Of a stretch of DNA of 64,000 nt, positions 44,060-55,940 are shown one piece after another. This DNA is from Gigantopelta aegis (Eukaryota; Mollusca; Gastropoda; Neomphalida; Peltospiridae). The translations under genes were made by a program, and so were the position numbers. The stretch's first letter is position 1; each line of letters opens with the position of its first letter. Location of the stretch: NCBI RefSeq assembly GCF_016097555.1, contig NC_054708.1, positions 23,394,334-23,458,333 on the forward strand, in the 5' to 3' direction. The notes under the pieces are model-generated. The model saw nothing but the letters and a program-made list of their open reading frames with translations. It did no database searches and was not told the origin of the DNA.

Positions 44060-44377
44060 TACTGCAAAACGCAACGATGCAATCAACACATTTTATTTAC
44101 GGTTATATGGCGTCGGACATATGGTTATAAACCACACAGATATTGAGGGAGGAAACCCGTTGTCGCCACTTCATGGGCTAATCTTTTCGATTAGGAGCAA
44201 GGGATCTTTTATATGCACCATCCCACACAGGATAGCACATACCATAACCTTTAATATATAAGTCGTGGTGCACTGGCTGGAACGAAAAATAACTCAATGG
44301 GCACACCAACGGGAATCGATCTTAGACCGACCGCGCATCAAGCGAGCGCTTTACCACTGGGCTATGTCCCGCCCCCT
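44060..44377 (-). repeat. Full-length SINE, second tail type, minus orientation
   Basis: It starts CAACACATTTTATTTACGGT (tail, inverted) and ends in the inverted tRNA-like head CTTTACCACTGGGCTATGTC CCGCCCC. It lies head to head with the SINE at 43853. Confidence 0.88.
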
Positions 44378-45059
44378 CAGTAAGAATTGAGTGTTAAAAA
44401 TGTATTTCTGGATATATGGTATCACTGTAGTGATACTCTGTTTAAAACGAATTTTATACATTGTGTTTTGTTTGTCATACAAAATATTGCAAAACGTCTG
44501 TCGACATACGAGAATATATTAATAATCTTTAAGTTTTAAATACGTTTTCACTGGATATACTATATCACTGTAGTAATATTTTATTTAAAATGTGTTTTCA
44601 GGATAATCCAATTGGTACCTGGATCAGGCGAGAGTTCATCTAGAGGTCACATAATATAGGAAGCGTCACTTTTCCATAACAGAATTTGTCTTGACTTTTT
44701 TACTTTTGCTGTACAGAATTTCAGTTTATTTTGATTATATGCCTAATGCGTATGCATGTTTTTTAAATATTATATAAGATAAAACTCAGCTGCATATATG
44801 TATTATAGGTTTGGCTTCTATTGACTGAAGTGATAACATTGTATGTTTTTAGACATTTGTATATTTTATACTTTACGAAACAGTCGAAGTAACGTAAACA
44901 GAATTCCTCAAATAATGTTCATTAAATATTTTAAAAACTATTTTTAAATAAATGATATGGCAATAGTATTTACTTAACTGTGTTTTGTTTTAAATTCAAG
45001 GAGTCATCTGCTTAATTGTTTTGCATGTATACCCACCTACAGTAGCAACCATACATGAC

Positions 45060-45490
45060 ACATGACGTTTTGTCATATGTTTTATACATATGCTTCCATA
45101 CTGGTCTGATCAATTATCAATTTTAACAAAAATTAAACAGTGTGAAAATTGTCAGTGTACACTGACAGTGCGCCACATTTTGATGGAGTTTGACCATCTG
45201 AAGTCGACGAGAAATGACATAATATTTGGTAACAGAAATGTTTTGGAATCTTTTAAATTCCAATCAAAATTAATATTAAAGTTTTTAAAGCACTTTGATT
45301 TCTAGACAAAGTTTAAAAAAAATATTTACCTTGATATTTGTATTGTGTTATACTCCCCACACACACAGCGCCTTACACTGTGGTTTTACATACTTATATA
45401 AATAATATTTTAATATACTATATCGCACCCAATAGCCGATATGTATTTTTTTGCTGGGGTGTCTTTAAACATTCATTCATTCATTTACTC
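45060..45490 (+). mobile_element. LINE 3' end fragment with (CATT)n tail
   Basis: The frame at 45090-45305 reads CENCQCTLTVRHILMEFD then HLKSTRNDIIFG, the C-terminal end of a LINE ORF2 (HxxxxC-type zinc motif plus the following helix). A 3' untranslated stretch ends CCAATAGCCGATATGTATTT ... GTCTTTAAACATTCATTCAT. A second copy is at 63120-63530. Confidence 0.8.
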
Positions 45491-45600
45491 TCCATTTTCG
45501 TTGTTAACGGGGTACTCAAAACCTGTGCACTGCAACATAGATATAGAATGAAGGCCTACATAAAATGTATTCGGTAAACCGAATAGAATCCGTTAATTTA

Positions 45601-45770
45601 AAGGGACTGTCCTGAATTTGTTTCTGACTAACTGACGTTTTAATAACTAACATTACATATCAAATAAAAATAACATTCTGCATAAAATATCATCTGCTTT
45701 ATATTAAATGTGTTTCTGATCGTCCTAGTGTTTGTACTATGTCAAACTTAAGTTTATGTCGTATGTACGA
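45601..45770. mobile_element. MITE fragment, AAAGGGACTGTCCTGA end
   Basis: It begins AAAGGGACTGTCCTGAATTT and carries the ACATTACATATCAAAT and CTGATCGTCCTAGTGTTTGTACTA interior of the family seen at 12493. Confidence 0.7.
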
Positions 45771-46105
45771 AAACAAAGTTTATTTTGTTTAACGACACCA
45801 CTAGATCATATTGATTTATTAATCATCGGCTATTGGATGTCAAACATTTGGTAATTTTGACATATTATAGTCTTAGAGGAAGGAAGAAAGGAAATGTTTT
45901 ATTTAACGACACACTCAACACATTTTATTTACGGTTATATGGCGGAGTACATATGGTTAGGGACCACACAGATATGGAGGGAGGAAACCCTTTGTCGCCA
46001 CTTCATGGGCTACTCTTTTCGATTAGCAGCAAGGGATATGCACCAACCCACAGACAGGATAACACATACCACGGCTTTTGATATACCAGTTGTGGTCCCG
46101 CCCCT
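45770..46105 (-). repeat. Two adjacent SINE copies, minus orientation
   Basis: 45770-45893 carries the CCAATAG-type tail (inverted). At 45894 a second copy with the other tail type starts (ATGTTTTATTTAACGACACA) and runs to about 46105. One appears to have inserted in the other. Confidence 0.75.
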
Positions 46106-46151
46106 CGTATGTACGAAGATACAGAGATCGATATTCTATACAAGAAACTAT

Positions 46152-46625
46152 ATTTCTTACACACCTGTTGGTGAGAACACCATGCGTTATTTTTTTTTAT
46201 AACACATTGTTGTTTACACATGTACGTGTGCTAACAATTTCAAGACATACGGCTGGCTGCTCCTAGGTGATGACCAGGTCACAACTGCCATAAATCCAAT
46301 GAAACACCACACGATGGACATCGATTACATTGTGGCGTATAGTTAACCTGACAATCATGGGTCTGTGATGCGTAAGTTAGCTACAAGTGCAACGGCTGTT
46401 AAATAAATTTTAGTCGAAAAAGATGTTAAAATGTGCTTAAAACTTGGTTTTTGAGGATATGTAAGAAATAGAATAATACATTCGTGTCCGTTAGACGTCA
46501 TTTATCTCACAACTCGTTGTTTAAAAACGTATCAAACTCGCTTTCGCTCTTTAGATACATTTTAAAAGAACTCGTTATGAGATAAATGGTATCTAACGGC
46601 CACTCATGTATTATCTCTATTTAGT
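46152..46625. mobile_element. Repeat family of about 470 bp with internal hairpin, copy 1
   Basis: CTTACACACCTGTTGGTGAG to the end of a hairpin made by GTCCGTTAGACGTCATTTAT and ATAAATGGTATCTAACGG. It is matched along its length by 60449-60925. No coding capacity, family unknown. Confidence 0.7.
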
Positions 46626-46783
46626 ATATAAATTTAGTTGTTAAAAGATTTTGTTGGTCGAAAAGTCAGGACATTCTCTTTAATTCAATCAAAACAGAAA
46701 CGTCTTAATTATCATACACGTAGAAAAAGGTTTTAAAATTGTATTTTAATGCAAAATAAATTCGGTGAAAGTACAAAATAGTC

Positions 46784-47130
46784 CCAACACAATAGTCTGT
46801 TTACCAAGGCACAACATTTTGCAGTTCAGTATCCACAATTGTTCTCTGCGGTTTTTGCATCTTTGGAAGGTACTGACTGAGGATCAGAGGGGTGCAAACT
46901 TGGCACACTTGAGCATTTTGAAATCTTTAAGATGGCTGCCAGAACACAGAACTTGGATACTTTATTACATATAAAGAAACTGTTGATGTCTATGACAGAA
47001 TTTTAGAGGTCGAGGAATTAATTTTGAACTACCCAGCATCTTCCAAAGATGTTAAAACCACAAAGAACAGTAAGTGTGGGTTCCGAAGTGCAAGGCTCAG
47101 CCAAAAATTAGTTTGGCAAACAGACTATAA
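46784..47130. mobile_element. MITE with AGTCTGTTTACCAA inverted ends
   Basis: The left end AGTCTGTTTACCAAGGC pairs with TTGGCAAACAGACT at the right. Pairing continues inside (GGTTTTTGCATCTTTGGAAG against CTTCCAAAGATGTTAAAACC). About 345 bp, non-coding. Confidence 0.8.
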
Positions 47131-47341
47131 GCTAACTTTAAAATATAGTCTGCATACTAAGTGATAGGCGTAAACAGTGACTAATCATAGTGTTTATAGA
47201 ACACTGGTATTTAAATATTTGTATAAATAAAATAAGTTAATTAATTAATAACGGTAATTACGTATACTTTTAAAATATATGAATGTTTGAAAATTTAAAT
47301 TACAGCATGGTGGCAAAAAGAGGGGTGTCTTTAATGGATTA

Positions 47342-47738
47342 AAGTAAAAAAAGTAAAGTTTGTTTTATTTAACGACGCCGCTAGATAATATCTTATCATC
47401 GGCTATTGGACGTCAAACATATGGTCATTCTGACACTTTTTTTAGAGGAAACCCGCTGTCGCCACATAGGCTACTCTTTTTACGACAGGCAGCAAGGGAT
47501 CTTTTATTTGCGCTTCCCACAGGCAGGATAGCACAAACCATGGCCTTTGTTGAACCAGTTATGGATCACTGGTCGATGCAAGTGGTTTACACCTACCCAT
47601 TGAGCCTTGCGGAGCACTCACTCAGGGTTTGGAGTCGGTATCTGGATTAAAAATCCCATGCCTCGACTGGGATCCGAACCCAGTACCTACCAGCCTGTAG
47701 ACCGATGGCCTGCCACGACGCCACCGAGGCCGGTCTTA
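47342..47738 (-). repeat. Full-length SINE, third variant with distinct tRNA-like head, minus orientation
   Basis: The inverted tail AACGACGCCGCTAGATAATA is followed by the body and a head region GATCCGAACCCAGTACCTAC ... ACGACGCCACCGAGGCCGGT. GGGATCCGAACCC is a clear inverted B box. The body between 47505 and 47620 is nearly the same as the copy nested at 53498-53752. Confidence 0.85.
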
Positions 47739-48019
47739 ATGGATTAAAGAGAACAATGACGGCCTTTCCAAAAATTGGCGATATATTTTAAATGACAAAA
47801 TTCATACTTTTGTTTGGTTCTTTGCCGGACGACCACGTTACACATTTGAATACAGTTGAGTGTGTCGGTTGAGGTGGCAGGGGGTGATGCGGGGTGGTGG
47901 TTTTGTGTGGGGATTCGGTGGTCTCACCTCCCATGCACCATGCTGATTTTCTTTTTAAAAAAAATATTTTTTCAGGAATAGCATCACTCGCTCGCAACGG
48001 CACAGGCCATAAGCGTACG

Positions 48020-48067
48020 AGATGGGGTGGGGGGGGGGTGGGGGGGGGGGGGGGGGCATTTCCCCCC
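48020..48067. repeat. Poly-G run with G-quadruplex potential
   Basis: Almost uninterrupted G with a few T, followed by CCCCCC. Confidence 0.85.
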
Positions 48068-48929
48068 TAGTGCCGAAGCAAATCCTCAAATTCGGGTAAA
48101 AACGGAAGAGATATACATGCACAATGGGCTAACCTGAGACCTTTAAACCATGTATTTCTATCATTCTACCCGCGAAATTAGTTGTAATCCACGAGACAAT
48201 GAGTAGTGATTCGTTTGTAATCCTATATAGCTGTTTGGTAGTTACGCTTAAAAGATAAACGTTGTTATTCAGATTCGGGCCTTTTCGTTTAAATCGGGCA
48301 GAAACCCGTCTTCCTCTCTACAAAATGGGAGCCCGTGCGCCTGTGGTACAGCCCCTTCTGTACAATTTTCTGATGTATTCACAGCGACACGTTAGTCTTG
48401 ATTGATAGAGAGGTTACTACAAACATCAGAACGACAACAAATACAGTTTTGTATATACAGACATTGATAAACTAAACAAGACAATATCTCTAATATGTAA
48501 AAAAGCTCTATATATTGTAAACATGTTACAGGGTGTATACCACCACATCAAATCCCATAGACGAAATAGTAACATATGTGGCTAAAAACTCCTACCTGCA
48601 GCGTATCAATCGACATAAACGCCACGGATATAAATACTACCGCCCCCACCCTTAAAGTGAATCAGAAATAAATGGGAGTAAAGCTGCTCATTTAAGAGAT
48701 AACGGGTAGCATCTATGACTAACTTTGTTCCACACAAAATGTGAGTACGTTTCTTTACAGGTACCCCATACATGTTTCAATCACAAAGCTACTTTACACA
48801 TTGGCACTAGATGAAATAAAATTGCACACATTTGTTCGCCCAGATGAAACTAATTTGTTTTTACGACCAACACACTCACATTTATTTATCATCAATCACA
48901 GGACTTGTGGTGTTAACCTAGGCATGGTA

Positions 48930-50105
48930 TTTTGTAGAAATGGATCATTTCTTCAAGAAAAAAAGACGCTTTTATCGCAAGCCAAAAAAGGAATGATTTT
49001 GTTAAAGATTAGAAGTAAAAGAAAATTAATTTACGTATAGACTATCAGGTACGCATTTTTGATAGTACTATTGTTCCAATTCTATTATATTCTTCAGAAG
49101 TATGGGGATTTAGCAATAATCAAAATATTGAACAAATACAGTTAATTGTTTTAAAAGACTCTACTACCTATGATTTATGGCGAACTGGGTGTTTTCCCTC
49201 TGGATATTAAGATCAAAACCAGGATGCTTAGCTTTTGGGCCTCTTTGATTACTGGAACAGCTTCTACAATATCCGCAACATTATACAGAATTATATTATA
49301 TGAAACTGCCAAGTAGTTAATTGATATAGAAGATACACTAACGGGAAATTATTGGTTGAATCAACATATTATAAACAAGAACGCATTCATTCATATTGTG
49401 TCTCAAAGGTTAAACGATCAATACATACAGGTATGGCATGATAATTTAAATATCTATCCAAAATGTATTACCTATTAGAATGTATTAGAATATTCAAATC
49501 AACACATTCATGCGAAAATTATCTTTTTCACTTACTGAAGAAACTATGGACAGTCTATATTCGATTCCGGACTAGTAATTATTATTTATCAATTGAAACT
49601 GGCTGATGGCAAACCATTGAAAGATAAGACAGAATATATCCTCTTTGTAAAATTTCTTAAGGTGAGAATATCATTATTTATTTCAGTGTCCTTATTTTAC
49701 AAATGAAAGATCAACATATCTAAACAAATACTACTACGACAGACCTAACACTTTCAAATTTTATCAGCTATTGAATTCTACAAAGTTAGCAACCACAAAG
49801 AAATTATGTATGTTCCTTTATACTATTGACACTGTTTTTAAAAACATGTATATGCTATAATTATTTCCAGTGTATTATTATATCATATGTATCACGCCTA
49901 GAGTACACCTCTGCCTTTAAAACTATTTTTATATAACAATTATACCCATTTATGTATTATTGCTATTATTATACACCATAATTAATTATTATATAACATA
50001 AATTGTTAATAGTACACTGCAGCTGTCAATATATACGTTTGTAAACCACCTCAATGCATCACCGTTTGGTGCTCTGAGAGAAATAAAGTTCTGTTCTGTT
50101 CTGTC
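48930..50105 (+). mobile_element. LINE ORF2 3' part, decayed, plus strand
   Basis: From about 48930 the frames carry KTLLSQAKKGMILLKIRSKR, then (shifted) TIVPILLYSSEVWGFSNNQN and later LGVFPLDIK-like text. This is the standard end of the reverse-transcriptase region of LINEs related to CR1/RTE-type elements. Several frame changes and stops show decay. The 3' end GCTCTGAGAGAAATAAAGTT CTGTTCTGTTCTG at about 50070-50105 is a typical tandem tail. Confidence 0.75.
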
Positions 50106-50327
50106 AAAAGTTGGGTGCACCTCGAACTTTGACCCAGCAGGGAGTTATTTGGTTTGGTGCTACCTACAATTGTAGCAAACTCGGGATAGTCCCTTTAAAT
50201 TTGATGGCTATATTCGATGCAGGTTTTTTTTCCTAGAACATTCAGAACCACATAATATAGATGCAATCTTTCAAAAATATCCTCTCGAGATCGTGGTGTG
50301 TGTGTGTATTTTGTGAGGGGGCGTCTT

Positions 50328-50334
<7 letters not shown>

Positions 50335-50364
<30 letters not shown>

Positions 50365-50390
50365 GCATGCGCGCGCGTGCATGTGACCGT
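50335..50390. repeat. (TG)n microsatellite
   Basis: TG run passing into GCGC-rich sequence. Confidence 0.9.
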
Positions 50391-50472
50391 CCATATCAAC
50401 AAGTACTCATATCTTGTGTGTAAGCCTGTGCGTATGTTAAAGTTCAAGTTTAAGTTAAAAATGTTTAACGTT

Positions 50473-50796
50473 TGTTTGTTTTGTTTTGTTTAACGACACC
50501 ACTAGAGCACATTGATTTATTAAACATCGGCTATTGGTTGTCAAACATTTACTAATTTCGACAGTAAATCTTTAGAGAGAAAACCCGCTACATTTTTTTC
50601 CATTAGTAGCAAGGGATCTTTTATATGCACAACCCCACAGAGAGGATAGCACATACTACGACCTTTGATATACCAGTTGTGGTGCACTGGCTGGATCGAA
50701 AAATAGCCCAGTAGGCTCACCGACGGTTATCGACCGCAAACAGACCGCGCATATAGCGAGCGCCTTACCAATGGGCTATGTCGCCCCTAAGATGTT
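50473..50796 (-). repeat. Full-length SINE, minus orientation
   Basis: TTTAACGACACCACTAGAGC tail, ATCGGCTATTGGTTGTCAAA, body, then the inverted head GCGCCTTACCAATGGGCTAT GTCGCCCC. Confidence 0.88.
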
Positions 50797-51220
50797 TAAC
50801 GTGCACATTCAGAGCAAGTTGCTATAGCGCACGCCTGTCATGGGCGCAAATTCTCACTATTGCCAGGTCGTGTATCCAAGACAAACAAAAGTTGGGGAGG
50901 GAGAATGCGTGAGCGCGTACACTGGCAAGTGTAAGGTACCACCAGCACCCCGACCGGCGTCGAAAGTATGCGAGGTGTATTGGTGACAGTACGAAATTTG
51001 CAATGTGTTCCCGTAGGAATTTATAGCCATTTTTAAAGGTTTTGTGCGTGTTCAGGTTGTCTTTTCACTGTGTTATTCAAACATTTTCATAACCCGCCAA
51101 AAAGAGCTCCACCCTCAATCGGTTTGGTTATGTAAGAGTTTGTTCGAACAACGAGCGTGGTTAATCTTTTTTTAACTGGGTCTTAGCATGTTAAACCACT
51201 TGGTTGATTGTTTGATTTAG

Positions 51221-51249
51221 GTTGCGAGGGTATGCGCGTTTGTGTGTAA
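51221..51249 (+). CDS. Gene A candidate last coding exon
   Basis: A GATTTAG acceptor at 51220 is followed, in the phase left open by the EGF exon, by GCEGMRVCV and a TAA stop (51247-51249). AATAAA polyadenylation-type hexamers lie at 51567 and 51650, and gene B starts about 1 kb further on. Position, frame and polyadenylation signals are compatible with a short terminal exon. The peptide is too small to support by homology. Confidence 0.3.
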
Positions 51250-51937
51250 GTGTATGTGTCGCATCTCTACTCGAATCCCACCGGAACACAAACACTAATT
51301 GCCATTGTAATGTTTCCGATAAAACCGCTATGGTGAAGTATTACGCTTCCGACCTAGAACAGAACAATGGATTACAGGAACTTCCTTGTAGAATGAAGAT
51401 CTGCGAGACACGACGCAGTAATATGTACATTATTACTGTTTGTTTATTCTTGCATGCGGTTTGATAATAGCATCTGTTGATTTGGAAAGGTTACGACTAA
51501 AGGTAAAATTTTATTACATGTAATTAGGGGACATTTAACATTTATTATATTCAGAATATGCATTAAAATAAATATCAGTTTATTCAGTTTCTATTATGCA
51601 ATAGCCTATTGCCTTGAAAGTAACTAAAATTAAGGGAGAAAAAAGTGTAAATAAACTTTGTTGAAAAATAACAACTGAAAATGGCTATGGATTAGATCAT
51701 TAAGGAGTAGTTTATCCATAATATTAAATCCAAAAACGAAAACAAAAAGAAAACCGGAAAAGAACAGAGCTTTGAACATGTAAGCATTCATTACAAAAAG
51801 ATGGAGAATATGTAGAAATCTCAAAATTAACAATTAATAAAGAAATACGCCAAGAACTGTACCAGTGTGTAATTTTAATAAGATAAATATGACCCTCAGT
51901 GATGAAATCCAAATGAGTATTTTATGTTTACAAATGA

Positions 51938-51963
51938 CCCCCCCCCCCCCCCCCCCCCCCCCC
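51938..51963. repeat. Poly-C run
   Basis: Run of C in AT-rich sequence, followed by ACCACCACC. Confidence 0.85.
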
Positions 51964-52693
51964 ACCACCACCATAATACAAAAATATATGTGATGTAATT
52001 AAAGCCTTGGAAGAACAGAAGACTATCAACAGAAAGTTAAAACCCCCCCCAAAAAACAGAATTAAGAAAACAAACCCACAAAAACCTAACGGTCATTATA
52101 CAAGATCAAAGGGACAGTGGATTGAAGAACGAGAAAATGCATAAATAGTTCTGTAATTTATTACTACAGATAATCAAGACAAAATTACAGCTAGAAAATG
52201 GAAGACAAAAATAATTAATCAAGAGGAATTTTTAAAAGAAACTCAAACTTTATGTATATGTATGTGCGTGCATGTCTGCATGATTGCATACTCAATAACT
52301 GAGTATTATCTTTTATATATCTGAACCTACCGAATATGTTTTATGCTGGATTATTTGAATTTTATTTTTAGAAACTTTATTTGCGGAGTGTGTGTACGTT
52401 GAACATTTAGTCCCTTTTGTTGACTTTTGGCATGAGGGAGGTTATTTTCGACAAAAATATATAAACTATTTCATGTACGACATTCAAATATGATGGGTTT
52501 TTCTTCTTTTTTGTTTTGTGGTAGTTTTAATTTATTTAATAACATTTTTTAAGTTGTAGGTAAATCAAATACCCAACAGCCCTATATTCCACAATACGTG
52601 ATTATTTTTAAATAGTTTTAGTTCCATAAATGTATTTTTTGTTGCTATGGATGCATTGGAAGGTATATCTTAAAACTGTTTTTGTTTTTGCAG

Positions 52694-52746
52694 ATTATAC
52701 GTACCAGATATCATGCGTCTGGGGACTGTCTTCATCCTTTTACTTG
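52694..52746 (+). CDS. Gene B exon 1 in window: 5' UTR end, start codon and signal peptide
   Basis: TTTTGCAG precedes the exon, so it has an upstream 5' untranslated exon. ATG at 52713 opens MRLGTVFILLL, and the exon ends in phase 1 at a GTATGA donor. Together with the next exon (VFQNALMFG, then IKKRR) it makes a typical short signal peptide with a hydrophobic core and a basic stretch after it. This ATG is the first after the acceptor. The Tc1/mariner copy at 52950 lies about 200 bp downstream, in the first coding intron. Confidence 0.65.
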
Positions 52747-52847
52747 GTATGAATACTAATAGTTATATTATTGTTTGTGTATGCTATAATTGTTCTGTTT
52801 TCAGTACTCTGTATTATCCTTCTTAATAACTATCCCAACATAGTTTT

Positions 52848-52854
<7 letters not shown>

Positions 52855-52943
<89 letters not shown>
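52855..52943. repeat. (TA)n microsatellite at a transposon insertion site
   Basis: TA run that ends at the left terminal repeat of the Tc1/mariner element. Confidence 0.95.
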
Positions 52944-52946
<3 letters not shown>

Positions 52947-53298
52947 ATATTCTGTCAAAAAACACAAAAAAACCCAACGCATAGGTGATAGAGAAAGAAG
53001 AAACGTGTTTGATTTTGCAAAATATCGGGATTTTTTTGTATAATTTTGCTGAATGACCATGTTTGTTAATGTTCCTGGAATGGGACAGCATGCACCCTAA
53101 AACTAATTTAACGTACGTTGTGGCACGTTGTACGATAATTGCAGGAAATCGGCGTGAAATTGTCAGATTTTAGAGGATGCACGTGAAATTCGGGGAAAAG
53201 ATTGGGGTAGTGGTGGGTATTTAAAACTGCAATGCTCTCAAAGATGCCTCATTTCCATTTCGACGTAGACGAGTTACAAGATGCCAAGACTAAAGCTG

Positions 53299-53415
53299 TA
53301 TCCTAACCGGCCGCGAGCGATGCGAGCGATTATTTTAGAAATCATTGATTTCAATTGCTACATCCTAACCGCACGCGTGCGACGCGACATACACATCTGT
53401 CGGCCGGTTAGGATA
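53299..53415. mobile_element. 117-bp hairpin MITE with TATCCTAACCGGCCG ends
   Basis: A perfect 15-bp inverted repeat TATCCTAACCGGCCG bounds the element. A second inner pair (GCGAGCGATGCGAGCG, CGCACGCGTGCGACGCG) and an internal CATCCTAACCG subrepeat add to the fold. It splits the transposase start at 53281. Confidence 0.85.
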
Positions 53416-53497
53416 GAGCTTGAGCCTGCCGAATCGAAACATTGCAATAGGCCGCCTCCAGTTAGGTAAATCGCAGTTAGCAGTCGCACGCCACATG

Positions 53498-53752
53498 TTT
53501 TATTTAACGACGCACTCAACACATTTTATTTACAGTTATATGGCGTCAGACATATGGTTAAGGACCACACAGATTTTGAGAGGAAACCTGCTGTCGCCAC
53601 TACATGGGCTACTCTTTCCGATTAGCAGCAAGGGATCTTTTATTTGCGCTTCCCACAGGCAGGATAGCACAAACCATGGCCTTTGTTGAACCAGTTATGG
53701 GTCACTGGTCGGTGCAAGTGGTTTACACCTACCCATTGAGCCTTGCGGCACA
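53498..53752 (-). repeat. SINE inserted in the transposase, minus orientation, 7-bp target duplication
   Basis: CCACATG occurs at 53491-53497 and again at 53753-53759. Between them lies a SINE copy, nearly the same as the third variant at 47342-47738 but lacking the tRNA-like head. Confidence 0.88.
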
Positions 53753-55409
53753 CCACATGAACGTCCATCAGTGCATCATTTCGCGTCTATGGGACAGGTA
53801 CCAGCAGTTTCAATCAGGTGAAGACTGGCCCAGAAGTGAAAGACCTCGCATAACAAGTGCAGCACAAGATCGCTACATCCGGGTTCTGCACTTGCGTCAC
53901 CGAACTGCCACAGCAACGAACACTGCTGGACGCATATCTGGTTTTAGAAGGGTGTCTGCACAAACCATTCGGAACGGACTTAGAGAAGCTGGTTTATGGG
54001 CTACGAGACCGCATGTTGGCCCCGTCCTACGACGTCAACATCGACATTTACGTGTTCCCTGGTGCACGAATGTACAGGGGTGGAACTTGGGAAACTGGCG
54101 GCGAGTATGGTTCAGCGACGAGTCACGTTTCCTTCTACAGCGACGTGATGGACGACAACGTGTTTACAGACGCCGCAATGAACGTTTTGCCAACAACTGC
54201 GTCGCCCAAGTTGACAGATTCGGTGGAGGGAGTGTCATGATGTGGGGAGCCATCTCATACACCGGCAGAAGTGAACTTGTGTTCGTTCAAGGCAACCTGA
54301 CAGCTGTACGCTACCGGGATGAAATTCTTCGCCTTCACATGCTTCCCATTTTGGATCCACAGAGAGAACTCTTTCAGCAGGACAATTCCAGGCCGCATAA
54401 GGTACGTGTAACAATGGATTTCCTACAGAATGAGAACATTACTGTGCTGCCATGGCCATCAAGATCGCCAGATCTCAACCCCATTGAACATCTATGGGAC
54501 GAACTGAACAGACGTGTACACCAGCGTGACCCGCTGCGGCAACTGTCACATATACTGCAGGAAGAATGGGCTAGGATTCCACGTGCCCGGATTCAGACGC
54601 TCATTCAGTCTATGCCAAGAAGATGTCGCGCAGTGATAGCTACTGCTGGTGGCCACACAAGGTACTGATTTCAGCGCCCTCGTGCGACGCTGTTTGGTCA
54701 CGAAAACGCCTCCACTCCATTGTTACATACTCGTGTCAAATTTTACTGTGATACGATCATAAATAACAAAATTATGCCACTTTGTATACAAGAGATAATT
54801 CCATGAATATTTCGCCTATGCGTTTCTTTTTTGACAGAGTATATATATTGCCAATTTTGAAGTCTTTATTATATATATGTAAAGCGTTTTGATCACCTAT
54901 GTCTTGACTCTATTTGACTGCGTTTGACTCAAGACTTGAGACAAGTGCGTCTTATTTTGTTTTGAGGAAGTCAGACCTGGCTGACTTGAATGCGTTTGAA
55001 AGTGTATGACTGTTTCGAAAGCAGATGACGATAATCTGCAAGTGTTCCAGTGTAAGTGTGAGTGTGTTTGGGTCTGATTTCAGGTGCGTCTAACTAATTG
55101 AGAGTTTAGCTCAAATGAGTTTGCCTGAATCGAGTATGTCTAAATGAGGCTAGAGGTTTTCGACATCCGTAGGCTATGACACCACTACAGCAGACACCAT
55201 ACTGATGCTACAGCTTACGATGGTTTTACGATATCCTAACGTTAAGGTACCTTGGGAAATATGGACTCTGAACGACTCAGAATCTGTCAGGACTCAACGG
55301 ATTGTACAATTTACAATATAATAATCATTCTGTACAGTAACTCGAAACATCCGTACAAAACTAGACAAAGTTGTTACAACAGTACTTCGTAACCGAGTAG
55401 CTAATCGTA

Positions 55410-55478
<69 letters not shown>
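55410..55478. repeat. (TA)n microsatellite
   Basis: TA run in the first coding intron of gene B. Confidence 0.95.
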
Positions 55479-55483
<5 letters not shown>

Positions 55484-55747
55484 GTGTGCGTGCATGTGTG
55501 TGTAATACATATTGTTTTGTTTACCTAGTACATTGTACATGCCTTGATAGTGGGTGACTGATTTGGGATTTGTCCTAATAGCCTACTGAGTTAGAACTTA
55601 TTTGGTAGGTTAGTGATTTGGGGCCTGACATGATAGGTTGTCGACTTCGAATTTGTCTTGACATGTTAATGACTTGGGGTGGGATATAGACTTTGTACTT
55701 TCCACGTTCTGACATATGAACACGTTTGATATCTGTACATGGATAGA

Positions 55748-55835
55748 ATGAATGAATGAATGAATGAATGAATTAATGTTTAACGACACCCCAGCACGAA
55801 AAATACATCGGCTATTGGATGTCAAACCATGGTAT
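55748..55835 (-). repeat. LINE 3' tail fragment, minus orientation
   Basis: (AATG)n, then TTTAACGACACCCCAGCACG and ATCGGCTATTGGATGTCAAA. Confidence 0.75.
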
Positions 55836-55898
55836 GTACATGGATAGGGTATAATCTGTAGTGTTTTCTGAAAATCACTAATTATGTTTTCATTATAG

Positions 55899-55940
55899 TT
55901 TTTCAGAATGCCTTGATGTTTGGAATAAAGAAAAGAAGAG
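55899..55940 (+). CDS. Gene B short exon 2: end of signal peptide and basic stretch
   Basis: ATTATAG acceptor, GTAATA donor, 42 bases, phase 1-1. It reads (V)FQNALMFGIKKRR. The alternative acceptor seven bases downstream (TTTTTCAG) would break the frame to the next exon. Joined to the previous exon it completes a hydrophobic signal sequence, followed by a KKRR motif typical of a proprotein-convertase site. Confidence 0.55.

Larger units (their letters stand above)
53281..54668 (+). pseudogene. Tc1/mariner transposase interrupted by two insertions
   Basis: After the second insertion the open frame reads NVHQCIISRLWDRYQQF (helix-turn-helix), RPRITSAAQDRYIRVL, VWFSDESRF (first Asp) and GGSVMMWGAIS. 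FQQDNSRPH (second Asp) follows, then SPDLNPIEHLWDEL (Glu, 34 residues after the second Asp), ending GGHTRY and a stop. All three catalytic residues are present. The N-terminal DNA-binding part is split, so the copy cannot make a normal transposase. The frame upstream of 53753 that looks continuous comes from the SINE and is not transposase. Confidence 0.88.
52950..54842 (+). mobile_element. Tc1/mariner DNA transposon (DD34E) with two nested insertions
   Basis: The terminal inverted repeats are ATTCTGTCAAAAAA with AACGCATAGGTGA on the left, and TCGCCTATGCGTTTC with TTTTTTGACAGAGTA on the right, in TA-rich flanks. The transposase gene starts at 53281 (MPRLKL). It is cut by a 117-bp hairpin element (53299-53415), resumes at 53416-53497 (LSLPNRNIAIGRLQLGKSQL), and is cut again by a SINE (53498-53752). 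It then runs open from about 53760 to 54668. Confidence 0.9.

Noticed and set aside
47961-48020. Possible exon GIASLARNGTGHKRTRW after a TTTTTTCAG acceptor
   Set aside because: The acceptor is good and the phase would fit the EGF exon, but the stretch runs into a poly-G tract with no proper donor or stop.
51222-51464. 80-codon frame MRGYARLCVSVC...
   Set aside because: It has no domain likeness and lies in another frame from the candidate last exon at 51221. Kept only as intergenic sequence.
53604-53760. N-terminal 50 codons of the continuous frame ahead of the Tc1 transposase
   Set aside because: This part is SINE sequence bounded by a CCACATG duplication. The true transposase start is the split segment from 53281.
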